Both the position numbers and the translations under genes were made by a program. The notes under the pieces were generated by a model. That model searched no databases, had not been told where the DNA came from, and was given only the letters and a program-made list of their open reading frames with translations. A stretch of 64,000 bases of DNA, taken from Bedellia somnulentella (taxonomy: Eukaryota > Arthropoda > Insecta > Lepidoptera > Bedelliidae). The stretch spans positions 3,918,501 to 3,982,500 of the forward strand of contig OY755197.1 in assembly GCA_963576735.1 (NCBI GenBank), read 5' to 3'. Below, piece after piece: positions 41,892 through 50,892 of the stretch. Within the stretch, counting starts at the first letter, position 1. Each line of letters begins with the position of its first letter.

Positions 41892-43480
41892 CTTTGACTA
41901 TGAACACTATAGACAGAGCGCTGTTACGTCATCCATTTTAAAAAGAGAAGCCCTTATTTAAGTTCTTATATTTTAAAAAGAGACATAAATCTTTATTGTC
42001 ATCTCTATTGCGTAACCCGTTTTGTTGATGTCACACTTCTAAATTGTGACAAACAAAGCGTCGACTTGTGAGCGATTTTGGTTTTCTTTTGATTTTGAGA
42101 AAGATTTTATTCATTTGTATATTGTTATTGTGACAAAAGAGACTCCTTTAGTTAAGTTATTATTTAGTGAGGTATGGTTGGGTGTAGCGTGCTTGGCTGC
42201 GGCGAAAAACATATCGAAGGATTGACTTTCCACAAGTGAGTGAGTTTTTTAATGTTTTTCTACAGATAAATACATAATAAATACATTGCGCGATCAGAAA
42301 AAAAGTGATTCAAATGTTAATTACGTTGAACTAGATTACTAGCATTTTCTTTAGTTATTTTGGGCAACCTAAAAATATGCAGTATCTCAGTGTTGCCATA
42401 ATTCACGTTTTCATCGTACCCTGTCGTTAGGGTAAAATTTTCAAATTAGTAAACTGATGTTAATGAGTGAGTATATTACGAGTATGTATTTCGTCGCGCT
42501 ATAGCGACGCTGAATGATTTCCAATTGTTATCTACGGAATTGTAAGTAATAAATTTGTTATATTTATTTAATTTCTTCGTATTCATTACAGTTTTCCTAA
42601 AGACCCGAATCTACGAGAAAAGTGGATTGCGGCCACTGGAAGATGCAATTGGAAATCAACCAAAATTTTGAGGCATACTATAAAATTGAAAGGCATCTCG
42701 TTTTTGTCCAAAGACTAAGCTTTGGCTCAAATGGTCGCAGTTGTTTTGAAAAAGAATTTAGGTAAAAAAATATTTCCGACATTAAACGACCACATCAGAG
42801 AGCAAAATCCGTTCGAAAACCACCTTGTGCTGTTAATAAAGGCTATAGCTTTAAAATACTTAGATGTACGAATACATCATCTTTTGAAAAATGTGACTGA
42901 AATAGACGAATGAATTCGAAATTTTCACACGAAACTGATTTTGTTTAAAGGTCAATAGTAAATAATGCAATAAAACTCATGTACAAAATAGTGCTGTCTT
43001 TTATTTTTCAAAATACAAACATAGACCCCACTATACCCATGACCCGTATGATATTTACGTAACTTGCACTTATGGAACAGCTGTTTTTTTTGTCCAGTAA
43101 CAAGGTTAGTCCTGTACAAAAATTTATTCGTAATCATGGGAAGATTCATCCCTCATAGTTAGTACAATGCTTTAGATTTCACGGTGTATTAAACATCAGT
43201 ATAAATGGTAAAATTAAACAAAAAAGATTGTATAATACTAGGAGCAAGTATGTATAATTATATGATTGCAGGAAATAATATAGTAAACAGTAAACCTTTA
43301 ATTAAACAATAAATTGACGTAATCAATTTTAAATTAAAAAGTAGCTTTTAGAATGGTGATTATATCATTTTGGGGTAATTGTTTTCTAGTGATCGCAACA
43401 TTACAGGGAAAAATATTGGTATCTAAAAGAGGTACTCTCCCGTTGCATTATGACTTTGTCTATAGTGTTCATAGTCAAAG
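41892..43480 (+). mobile_element. P-superfamily THAP transposon, internally deleted (1589 bp)
   Basis: The ends CTTTGACTATGAACACTATA...(41892-41918) and the complement of 43454-43480 match at 26 of 27 positions. TATAGGTA (8 bp) lies directly outside both ends (41884-41891 and 43481-43488). An 8-bp duplication is the rule for P elements. The interior encodes a THAP-like N terminus and a P-transposase-like C terminus with the middle missing. The element ends about 230 bp before the start codon of the small heat shock gene at 43713. Confidence 0.88.
42174..42913 (+). pseudogene. THAP/P-type transposase remnant (two exons)
   Basis: Exon 1 (42174-42235) reads MVGCSVLGCGEKHIEGLTFH, a THAP start with the C-x4-C pair. 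A donor AA|GTGAGT and an acceptor ATTACAG ending 42591 lead to exon 2, which reads NFPKDPNLREKWIAATGRCN, the standard THAP FP..P.....W motif. The expected second zinc pair (C..H) is absent. The frame runs into TAA at 42716-42718 and continues, in the same frame, as MVAVVLKKNLGKKIFP ... FENHLVLLIKAIALKYLDVR, which resembles the C terminus of P-like transposases. The catalytic middle is missing, so this is a deletion derivative that could at most make a short THAP fragment. Confidence 0.75.
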
Positions 43481-43622
43481 TATAGGTACTACCTAGAATC
43501 TTGATATGCCACCTATTTCAGTCATTAACCTTTTTGTTTATTCTTGCTGGCCGTAACCGATTATTTATATTTCCGAAAAAAATATTTTCACAGAATGCTC
43601 TCGATCCGAAATTGTCATTCAT

Positions 43623-43630
43623 TTCTAGAA
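43623..43630 (+). promoter_or_regulatory. possible heat shock element (two units)
   Basis: TTCTAGAA, a TTCnnGAA pair 83 bp before the heat shock start codon. It lies between the gene and the P-like insertion at 43488. No third unit is perfect, so this is weaker than the site at 60036-60048. Confidence 0.45.
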
Positions 43631-43712
43631 ATTCGAGGGAGAGTAGCTGCAATTATTGTTGCTACAATTTCTGCGCTGAAATAATTTGTGAAGAGACTTA
43701 TTAGTAATAAAA

Positions 43713-44240
43713 ATGTCCTTGCTGCCTCTTCTCATTGATTACGAGCTGGAACGTCCACGCCGTTTATTGGACCAACATTTCGGGTTGGCGTTGACTCCAG
43801 AAGATTTGCTTTCAATCTCTGGACCTATTGCTAGCCGAGAATACTACCGTCCTTGGCGCCATCTTGCCGCAGCAGCACGTGATGTTGGCTCAAGTATCAA
43901 AACCGACCGGGACAAGTTCCAAATAAACTTGGACGTCCAACACTTCGCGCCTGATGAATTGACTGTGAAGACTGCTGATGGGTACATCGTGGTTGAAGGA
44001 AAGCACGAGGAACGTAAGGATCAACATGGGTTCGTGTCTCGCCAGTTTTCTAGACGCTACGCATTGCCTGAAGGGTGTGACCCTCAGACCGTAGAGTCTC
44101 GTTTGTCTTCTGACGGCGTCCTGACGGTTGTGGCACCAAGAAGCGTCCCGCCGGAAGCAATGGGCCAGCGTCAAGTGCCCATAGCCCAAACTGGCCCGGT
44201 CCGAAAAGAAATGAAGGACCATGCCAACGGTGACAAGTAA
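43713..44240 (+). CDS. small heat shock protein, l(2)efl-like (175 aa)
   Basis: An ATP-independent chaperone of the alpha-crystallin/Hsp20 family that would hold unfolding proteins in large oligomers in the cytoplasm. The single-exon frame starts MSLLPLLIDYE, like the paralogue at 59338-59886. The N-terminal arm contains YYRPWRHLAAAARD. The alpha-crystallin domain spans about residues 67-143 (DKFQINLDVQHFAPDELTVK ... VVEGKHEE ... RRYALPEGC ... SSDGVLTVVAPR). The tail has the short VPI motif (155-157) and GPVRKEMKD. AATAAA lies 43 bp after the stop (44283-44288). A P-like transposon sits just upstream and a weak heat shock element remains between them. Length and motifs are normal and the gene looks intact. 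Confidence 0.93.
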   Translation: MSLLPLLIDYELERPRRLLDQHFGLALTPEDLLSISGPIASREYYRPWRHLAAAARDVGSSIKTDRDKFQINLDVQHFAPDELTVKTADGYIVVEGKHEERKDQHGFVSRQFSRRYALPEGCDPQTVESRLSSDGVLTVVAPRSVPPEAMGQRQVPIAQTGPVRKEMKDHANGDK

Positions 44241-44282
44241 AAATTTGTTTTTTCATTGATTTAAGATTTTAAAGATTGTTCT

Positions 44283-44288
44283 AATAAA
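44283..44288 (+). terminator. polyadenylation signal of the small heat shock gene
   Basis: AATAAA shortly after the stop codon at 44238-44240. Confidence 0.6.
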
Positions 44289-44774
44289 TATATTAATATT
44301 TATTGATTTTATTTTTTTATTTCTTTTTTCCTGGGGAATGTATAAATTACTTTTATTGGTACAAACCCTGCATCGAATAATATTGGCTTCAGGGCCTACT
44401 CACCGAATGGCCATTACGGACCCACCGTACCACCAGCCGTACACCTGGTGGTATGGTGGGACTTGACCATACCACCGTAGGGATGTAGGAATTAATAATA
44501 TCAGTTTTATTTATAGTTCCTATACTATAAATAAACTGATACAAATCATAGATAAATTTATTAATTATTTCAAGTGTCGTTTCTATTGCTTACAAAAAAT
44601 GCACTCTCCTATATTTGTGATAACAACTTCTTGCATTTTACTAGGTAGTTAAACTTCTTGCGCAATATCAATATTTAAATGAATTCTCTTTTTATTAAAA
44701 TATTTCTCGTTTGTCATTTTTTGTTGGTCTGAGTTGTCATAATAAACTGAAGTTTATATTTGGGATTAAATAAA

Positions 44775-46320
44775 ATGAAAATGGCATCAAACGAAATCAA
44801 ATATATTAGAATTAATGGTGGAACGGCTCTTTTGTGTGATAAATATCGATACCATCGCCACAAAACCTACAAAAATGGTTCTACTATATGGAGATGTACG
44901 AGTAGCTCATACTTGAGTAGCAAATGTTGTGGAACTATAACTGTTGAACGGGTAAGTTATTTCCAACTCTTTTTACCTAAATTATTTTTAACTGATTTTA
45001 CCTAGCCATCTATACAAATATTATAAATCTGAAAGTGTGTGTGGCTGTTTGCATGTTTGTCCGTCTTTCACGGCAAAACGGGGTGACGTATTGAAAAAAT
45101 GTGCATCATTTTTAACAAAAAGTCATCCTCTAACCTTGGTTTGTAATTTTAGGATAATACTATAACAGGAAGGAAAGATCATAATTGCACAGTAGATGAA
45201 CACAAGAATGAAATACGTGAAGCAAATATGTGATTTACGAGAAACTGTGATATCTTCTGACGAACCCATTCAAAGGTTATATGATATTAAAAACAGTGAC
45301 TTTACTGACAAGGGACTTAATATGGCGATGGGGTCTTTGCCACCGTACGAGAGTGTTAAGCATTTTTTACAAAATGCAAGAAATAAGTCTGCGCAAGTGT
45401 CAAAGACCGTGTTTAAAAATTTTGGTCACGTTGAAGTGCCAGTTCGTTACAAAGATTTCCTTATGGCCGATTACTATAACGAAGAAGGTGCGGAACAAAT
45501 CCGTATTTTAGTATTTTGCACCAAACAGGCCCGGGAGGAAATCCCAAGAATAACAGAGTATTTCCTGGATGGCACCTTTTCTAGTTGTCCTAAACCTTTT
45601 GCCCAAATATATAATATTCCTGGCGATAAAAGCAGTACCACAGGAACCACTGATGCCATGCCACTAATTTTTGCTTTAATGACGGACCCTAAAGAAAAGA
45701 GCTACTCAATTTTGTTTAACTTGATTTTGTCACAAATAAAGAATTGGAACCCATTAAAAATACACTGTGACTATGAAAAAGCGGCTTTGAATGCTATTTG
45801 TAAATTATTTCCAAATAGCATTATAAAGGGATGCTATTATCATTGGACACGCAATATATGGAAAAACGCCAAGTCGCCAAAGTTCAAAGTAACACAAACA
45901 AAACCAGAAAAGAGAATCGTGGGACTGACCGCTGCGTTACCGCTTCTGCCTGCTGATCAAATATTACAAGGACTCGAATATATTAAATCAGAAAGTCAGA
46001 GCTTGAAGCGGATGGACAAATTTATTAATTATATAGAAAGTTTTTGGTTTAAAGTACATACTCCCAAAGTATTCAGCGTTTACGGCGAAAGACATCGGAC
46101 GAATAACATTTTAGAGTCATTTCATTCAAAATTAAACAAGAATACAGTAACACTAATGAGATTGTTAAATGTACTACAAAATATTCATAAGAGAAAAGTC
46201 ACTCCGAAGAAACGTAGAGAAGCACAAATTATTAATGACGATTTTATTATGGAAGTCCAAATGGAACTAGTGCACAATGTTATAACAGTAGGACATGCAT
46301 TGGACAAATTAAGAACATAG
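44775..46320 (+). pseudogene. MULE transposase with FLYWCH-like zinc finger, one frameshift
   Basis: Exon 1 (44775-44951) encodes MKMASNEIKYIRINGGTALL, DKYRYHRHKTYKNGSTIWRC and KCCGTITVER, a FLYWCH-type zinc finger. A donor CGG|GTAAGT and an acceptor TTTTAG ending 45152 join it in phase 0 to DNTITGRKDHNCTVDEHKNE, the expected His/Cys end of the finger. That frame stops at about 45229-45231. The rest (45196-46320) is open one frame over, so a small indel near 45216-45235 breaks the gene. The second part is a MULE core: FLDGTF (D125 of the downstream frame), CDYEKA (D192), CYYHW (213-217), and NNILESFH, likely the third acidic residue at about 310. The protein would otherwise be about full length, so this is a young pseudogene. 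The intron holds part of a dispersed repeat (TTTCACGGCAAAACGG). Confidence 0.82.
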
Positions 46321-46329
46321 TTTCATCAT

Positions 46330-46500
46330 AATATGTGTGATCAATTTATAATGTTTGTTAACGGTGAGGGAAAACATCGTGAGGAAACCCACATAGCCGA
46401 GTTGTACTTAGCCATGTGACAGTGTATTCGTACGGTGGCGCTGTCACGTGATGTAAAGAATAACCTCTGCCAACTCCTTCGGGGATATACGGCGTGATCA
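46330..46500 (+). mobile_element. tRNA-derived SINE (family 1), 3' part
   Basis: GTTAACGGTGAGGGAAAACA, GAGGAAACCCACATAGCCGA and CTTCGGGGATATACGGCGTGA. It lies within the MULE element. Confidence 0.72.
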
Positions 46501-46736
46501 TTTAAGTTTAAGTTTTAAAATAGTAAAGTATTACTAATTAGTGAAAACTGCAAAATAGTATATTTTTGTATATAAAACCAGTTTAGCTTCTTTATTTTGT
46601 TAAAGCTGCATTTATATTTATGCTACCCTGGTACTTAAAGTGTAAAAAATAGCAAAAATTTATTAAAAATTCTAAGTTATTTTAACTCTTGATGTTTTTG
46701 TACCGACGAAAATTTTACAAGTACAAACCCATTTAT

Positions 46737-47686
46737 ATATATGTCGTAGGATGATTTGATGTTTAGGTTTTTTGCAAAAAACCTAGGGATTTTGCAAAAA
46801 TCCGGATAATTAGACAACGGTTATAACATTTTCTAATCTTACTAGGTTTTTTGCAAAAAAAACTAGTTGGTTTAGTAAGATTGTACTTCTTTAATGCTGA
46901 TTGGCTGATTTCTGATTGCTCGCCTACACTTATTCTGATTGGTTCGTCATTGTGGTATTGAGATATTATAGCTAGAGTTATAAAGGGTAAGAAATGACAA
47001 TACTTATTTGATACTAGGAATTAAATATTTTTCTTTACTCTTTTGTTGGAGTAAAATTACAATCACGTTCGGAAATATTATACACAGATCAAGTTACCCC
47101 AAACTAAGTAGGTAACACTTGTAGTATGGGATACTAACTCAGCGATATATTTAATATAATATAATACACATATGCTCATCACATAAATGTTGCTCTCAGC
47201 GGGGATCAAACCCGCAACCTCCAGACCGAAAAGCTGGTCACCTATCCACTAGGCCACGAACGTCTTCAATATAGGTAGGAAAAATAAAGTAAGAACGTTT
47301 TAAATTGTAGTATTGAGTTGAGGTATTATAGTTAGAGTTATAAAGGGAAATGACAATACTATTTTTATACTTAAGAACTTTTTGTTACTAAAATAAAAAT
47401 AACAATCAAATTAAATGTAGGAAGGAACAATGAAGTAAGTACGTCTTTATTAACAACCAATCAGAGATGACGTGTTTATGGGGCACTGCATTCGACCAAT
47501 CAGTGTACAGTATTCATAAAAACTGACATTTCGTTTCGGAGTCATACTCAACCAACTAGTTTTTTTGCAAAAAACCTAGTAAGATTAGAAAATATTATAA
47601 CCGTTGTCTAATTATCCGGATTTTTGCAAAATCCCTAGGTTTTTTGCAAAAAACCTAAACATCAAATCATCCTACGACATATATAT
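46737..47686. mobile_element. fold-back element, about 136-bp arms
   Basis: The left arm (46737-46872) and right arm (47550-47686) are near-perfect complements, beginning ATATATATGTCGTAGG. Each arm carries the 18-bp perfect palindrome GGTTTTTTGCAAAAAACC plus related ATTTTTGCAAAAAT-like copies. Between the arms are two diverged direct subrepeats (GTTATAAAGGG..AAATGACAATACT) and a tRNA-derived SINE. No protein coding is seen. It lies inside the right part of the MULE. Confidence 0.8.
47085..47266 (-). mobile_element. tRNA-derived SINE (family 2)
   Basis: In complement, TGGCCTAGTGGATAGGTGAC and GGTTGCGGGTTTGATCCC form the tRNA-like head; the body resembles 56085-56320. It is nested in the fold-back element. 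Confidence 0.75.
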
Positions 47687-47966
47687 TATATAGATAAAAA
47701 TAGTTGGTCGCTCGGGAATACTTCCCTTAATGGTATTAATATTTTTCATTTCCATCACTAATACGGTGGTATGGCTAAGTCCCACCATACCACCAGTGGT
47801 ATAGCTGGTGGTACGGTGGGTCCGTAATGTGAATATGCATGCATAATTTGGTTAAAATCGGTAAAGCCGTTTCGGAGGAGTACGGAAATATATTCGTCAC
47901 GCAAATAACGTGAAGAGGTAAAAGGACTTAGAAATATTTTCACAAAATGTTAATTAAGGTCTAGTA

Positions 47967-48226
47967 GGTTACTGCAGGCATGGCTTAGAATGTCACAACC
48001 CCTTTCTACCTATTTTCTATATTCTTACGACACCGGTGACTATGTGGGGCTTTTTAAGTGGTTTTTGGGCGATGTGGTTGGATTGGAGACTTATCTATCA
48101 CCAAAGATACTTTATTTCTACCACCAGGTCCCCTATCAACTTCCAAATGTGGCTGAGGAGTTTTTGGCTCCAAAGCTCTGCCTACCCCTTTTTGGGATTT
48201 ATGGCCGTGAGTATTATGAGTGTATG
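47967..48226 (+). mobile_element. SINE-A family copy, subfamily B
   Basis: Near full length, from GCAGGCATGGCTTAGAATGTC to GGCCGTGAGTATTATGAG, with a duplicated TTGGA in the GGTTGGAGAC block. Confidence 0.82.
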
Positions 48227-48373
48227 TAGGGAGTATAATGTATGAATATTTCATCTAGGTATCCTTTTGATGTGCCCAAATCATCTCACCATTAATTTTT
48301 TTATCATCTATACTTATAATAAATCTGTAGAGAGGTCAATTCTGTACATGAAATATATTTTCAAAATAACTAT

Positions 48374-49419
48374 TATTATTATATTAGATGGGCGGTAAGC
48401 GCCACGGGTTTCCGCACTGAGCCCGGCATGGCAAGCCATTGTACGTGGACCAAGTGGTCATTTAATTCTCCCAACCTAATTCCGTCCAGAAGGCGAGTAG
48501 CTTATCCAGGTCAGCTGCCGCCTCTGGGAGCGACTTTATGGATCCTATCGTGTTATAGCGGATATCGGCTACCCCCGTGCATTCCTGGAGCACGTGAGCA
48601 ACCGTTTCGTCAGCTTCCATGCACGCTCGGCACTTGGGGCTGTCGGTAATGCCTATAGTGTATAAGTGTTTATTTAGTGTGGTATGTCCTGTGAGTACTC
48701 CAGTCACTGTCCGCAGATCTTTTCTGCTTAGTCGCAGGGCGCGCCCGGTCAGCTTCCTGTCAAGGGTTGGCATGATTTCCTTCGACTGTCTGCAACCGGG
48801 CTCCTCCTGCCAGTGTATCTTGGAGAGGGAGTGAGTGCGTTCTTTTAGCCATGCGCGAAGCTGACCATAGGGTAGGGGTATGATCGGTTCAGGACCATAT
48901 AGATCCCTTGCCGAACCCCCCCTAGCCAATTCGTCAGCAGCGTCGTTACCCAAGGAGCCGCTGTGGCCCCTTATCCATTGTAGGGTTATAGTGTTATTCC
49001 GAGCTGCTTCCTCAAGAGCTCTGTGGCACTCCAGGACTAACACTGAGGTGAATTCACAGCGATCCAGAGCCTGCAGCACAGATGCACTGTCCGAGATGAT
49101 TCTGATATGCATATCGGACACATCTCGGGCTTTGATTGCCATGGCCGCCTCGGTTATTCCAAGACACTCCGCTTGGAATACCGTGTTGTGTCGACCTAGG
49201 GTTTTGGAAGTTTTAATATTGAGGTCTTGTGAATATACCCCGGCTCCAGTCCCTTGTTTGGTCTTGGAGCCGTCTGTGTATACACGCACCTCTTTAATAT
49301 TGGAGTAGTCATGCTGTTCCTCTTCGAGTATAACAGTATAGTTGTGTTTGGTAATTATAGTTTTAGTTATCCTATCACAGGGCGCAGCAAGTAAGGGCTG
49401 ATATTGGATCGCCATTGTT
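48374..49419 (-). mobile_element. 5'-truncated LINE with RNase H, target duplication present
   Basis: TCAAAATAACTAT (13 bp) lies at 48361-48373 and 49420-49432. The minus-strand 3' end is a short TAATATAATAATA tail. The insert is only about 1 kb and contains a single open frame that begins next to the 5' break, so it is a recent, 5'-truncated non-LTR element of a clade that carries RNase H (I, R1 or LOA type). Confidence 0.88.
48462..49415 (-). CDS. RNase H domain and C terminus of a non-LTR retrotransposon (partial)
   Basis: The 317-residue open frame starts within 5 bp of the 5' break, so the ATG is fortuitous. RNase H removes the RNA strand of RNA-DNA hybrids during retrotransposition. 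The motifs are clear: VRVYTDGSK (first Asp), FQAECLGI (Glu), RIISDSASVLQAL (second Asp), WIRGHSGSLGNDAADELA (last Asp). The C-terminal part holds a CRACMEADETVAHVLQEC zinc-knuckle-like segment, typical of these elements. No stop or shift is seen. The reverse transcriptase is missing through truncation. Confidence 0.85.
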   Translation of the reverse strand: MAIQYQPLLAAPCDRITKTIITKHNYTVILEEEQHDYSNIKEVRVYTDGSKTKQGTGAGVYSQDLNIKTSKTLGRHNTVFQAECLGITEAAMAIKARDVSDMHIRIISDSASVLQALDRCEFTSVLVLECHRALEEAARNNTITLQWIRGHSGSLGNDAADELARGGSARDLYGPEPIIPLPYGQLRAWLKERTHSLSKIHWQEEPGCRQSKEIMPTLDRKLTGRALRLSRKDLRTVTGVLTGHTTLNKHLYTIGITDSPKCRACMEADETVAHVLQECTGVADIRYNTIGSIKSLPEAAADLDKLLAFWTELGWEN

Positions 49420-49432
49420 TCAAAATAACTAT

Positions 49433-49601
49433 CAGGGGGTGATTAGTGATCGATACTGATGCCAAAAATGCATTCAGTAAAATTTTTGTCTGTCTGTCGG
49501 TTTGTATGTTCCTTATGGAAACAAAAACTACTCGACAGATTTTTACGAAACTTGGCACATTTATTTTTTATACTCCTGGGCAGGTTATAGTATACTTTTC
49601 A
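49433..49601. other. no gene seen
   Basis: Contains TTTTTGTCTGTCTGTCGG..ATGTTCCTTATGG..CGACAGATTTTTACG, wording typical of dispersed lepidopteran repeats. Confidence 0.4.
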
Positions 49602-50892
49602 ATGAAATGAAATGAAATAGTTTATTTGCATGAAACATGGTAATTAAAAGATGTTACAGTATTGTAGGGAACCACATGTCTCGTCAAGTTTCTTGACATA
49701 CAAATACATAATTTAAAACTAAAATGATTAATAAAAATAATAATAAAACATAACTTCATTAAAAACCATCATAAAACTTATTACAAATTATAATATTCCA
49801 AACCATTATCTAAATTCAAATCCAAGCCAATTAATTAAGTAAAAATAAAAAAAGCACTAAGATATGAACATAAATATCAAAATAATAATAAAACATAACT
49901 TAATTAAAAACCATTACAAATTATAATATTTCGAACAATCATCTTAATTAGAATCATAACCAAACAATCAATAAAAAAACAGAAGAAGTATAACAATGTG
50001 AGCATAAATGTCAATAAGTAATAATAACAATGAATTAATTATACAATAAAATGTCATAAACAAATTTATATTTTTTTTAAATTAAAATAATCATTTAGCT
50101 TGTAAAAACACATTTCGTATAGCCATTTCCTTAATTTTCTATTAAATAAGTTATTTGGTAATGATTTTAAATCTTTTGGCAGATGATTATAAATATGAAC
50201 GCACATGGAATAACAATTTTTTTGGCATAAAGTAGTCCTCATAAAAGGAGTGACTAGTTTCTGCTTGTCTCTAACATTGAAATTACATACTTCACAAGCC
50301 TTTACAAATTCCTCGGGGTATTTTCTTACAAAGGAACAAGTTTCGTATATATATATACTAGTAAGTGTAAGAATATTGAGCTTTTTAAACAACGGTCTAC
50401 AAGAGTCATAGGGCTTTTTCCCATAAATTGCTCTCAGACATTTTTTCTGTGCTATGAATGCGTTATTAAAATGTGTGGAGTTACCCCATATTATAATTCC
50501 ATATCTTAAAATACTTCCAACGTAGCCGTGATACGCGGTAATTGCTGTAGTTTGGCCTAGTATTTTCCCAAGGCGATACAGGGGATAAACAAATTTATTT
50601 ACTCTTTTACAGAGGGAATCAACTTGTGATTTCCAATTACAATTTTTGTCAATATAAATCCCAAGAAATTTAAAAACTGTTGACTCATTAATTTTTTGAT
50701 CACGGCACGAAATATTAAGTGAGAGAGGCGTGTTACCATAGTTCTGAAATTGCATGTATGTGGTTTTAGTTAAATTTACCTTCAGATTATTTCCTTCTAG
50801 CCAATTTACTACATTTTTAACAGTATTATTTATTTCAGTTTCAATATTAGTTTTTTCTGTTATTACTATGGATATGTCATCGGCAAATAATA
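49602..50892 (-). mobile_element. Jockey/CR1-like LINE 'D', 3' half
   Basis: The minus strand encodes about 280 residues of a reverse transcriptase from the catalytic ILFADDISIVI box (just below 50892) through VFKFLGIYIDKNCNW, GSILRYGIIIWGNS and the C terminus YKLNDYFNLKKI (stop at about 50066). The 3' UTR is AT-rich and ends near ACTATTTCATTTCATTTC. The frame is open. The upstream part is cut off where LINE 'C' begins. Confidence 0.82.

Larger units (their letters stand above)
44412..47829 (+). mobile_element. MULE/FLYWCH DNA transposon with 67-bp inverted ends
   Basis: Left end 44412-44478 and the complement of 47763-47829 both start CATTACGGACCCACCGTACC and match at about 61 of 67 positions. 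Each arm is itself nearly palindromic (GTACCACCAG ... CTGGTGGTA). I could not find a clean target duplication. It holds the gene at 44775-46320 and, further right, a separate fold-back element (46737-47686). Confidence 0.75.

Noticed and set aside
44418..44487. independent hairpin regulatory site downstream of the heat shock gene
   Set aside because: The GTACCACC/GGTGGTAT hairpin is the left end of the MULE element, matched by the right end near 47.8 kb.
47178..47263. functional tRNA gene (minus strand)
   Set aside because: A good B box and A-box-like text, but the sequence recurs with an AT-rich body at 33.2, 56.1 and 62.4 kb, so it is the head of a SINE. No complete cloverleaf was found.
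48880..49308. 142-codon open frame on the plus strand
   Set aside because: Shadow of the RNase H coding region on the other strand, which has all catalytic motifs.
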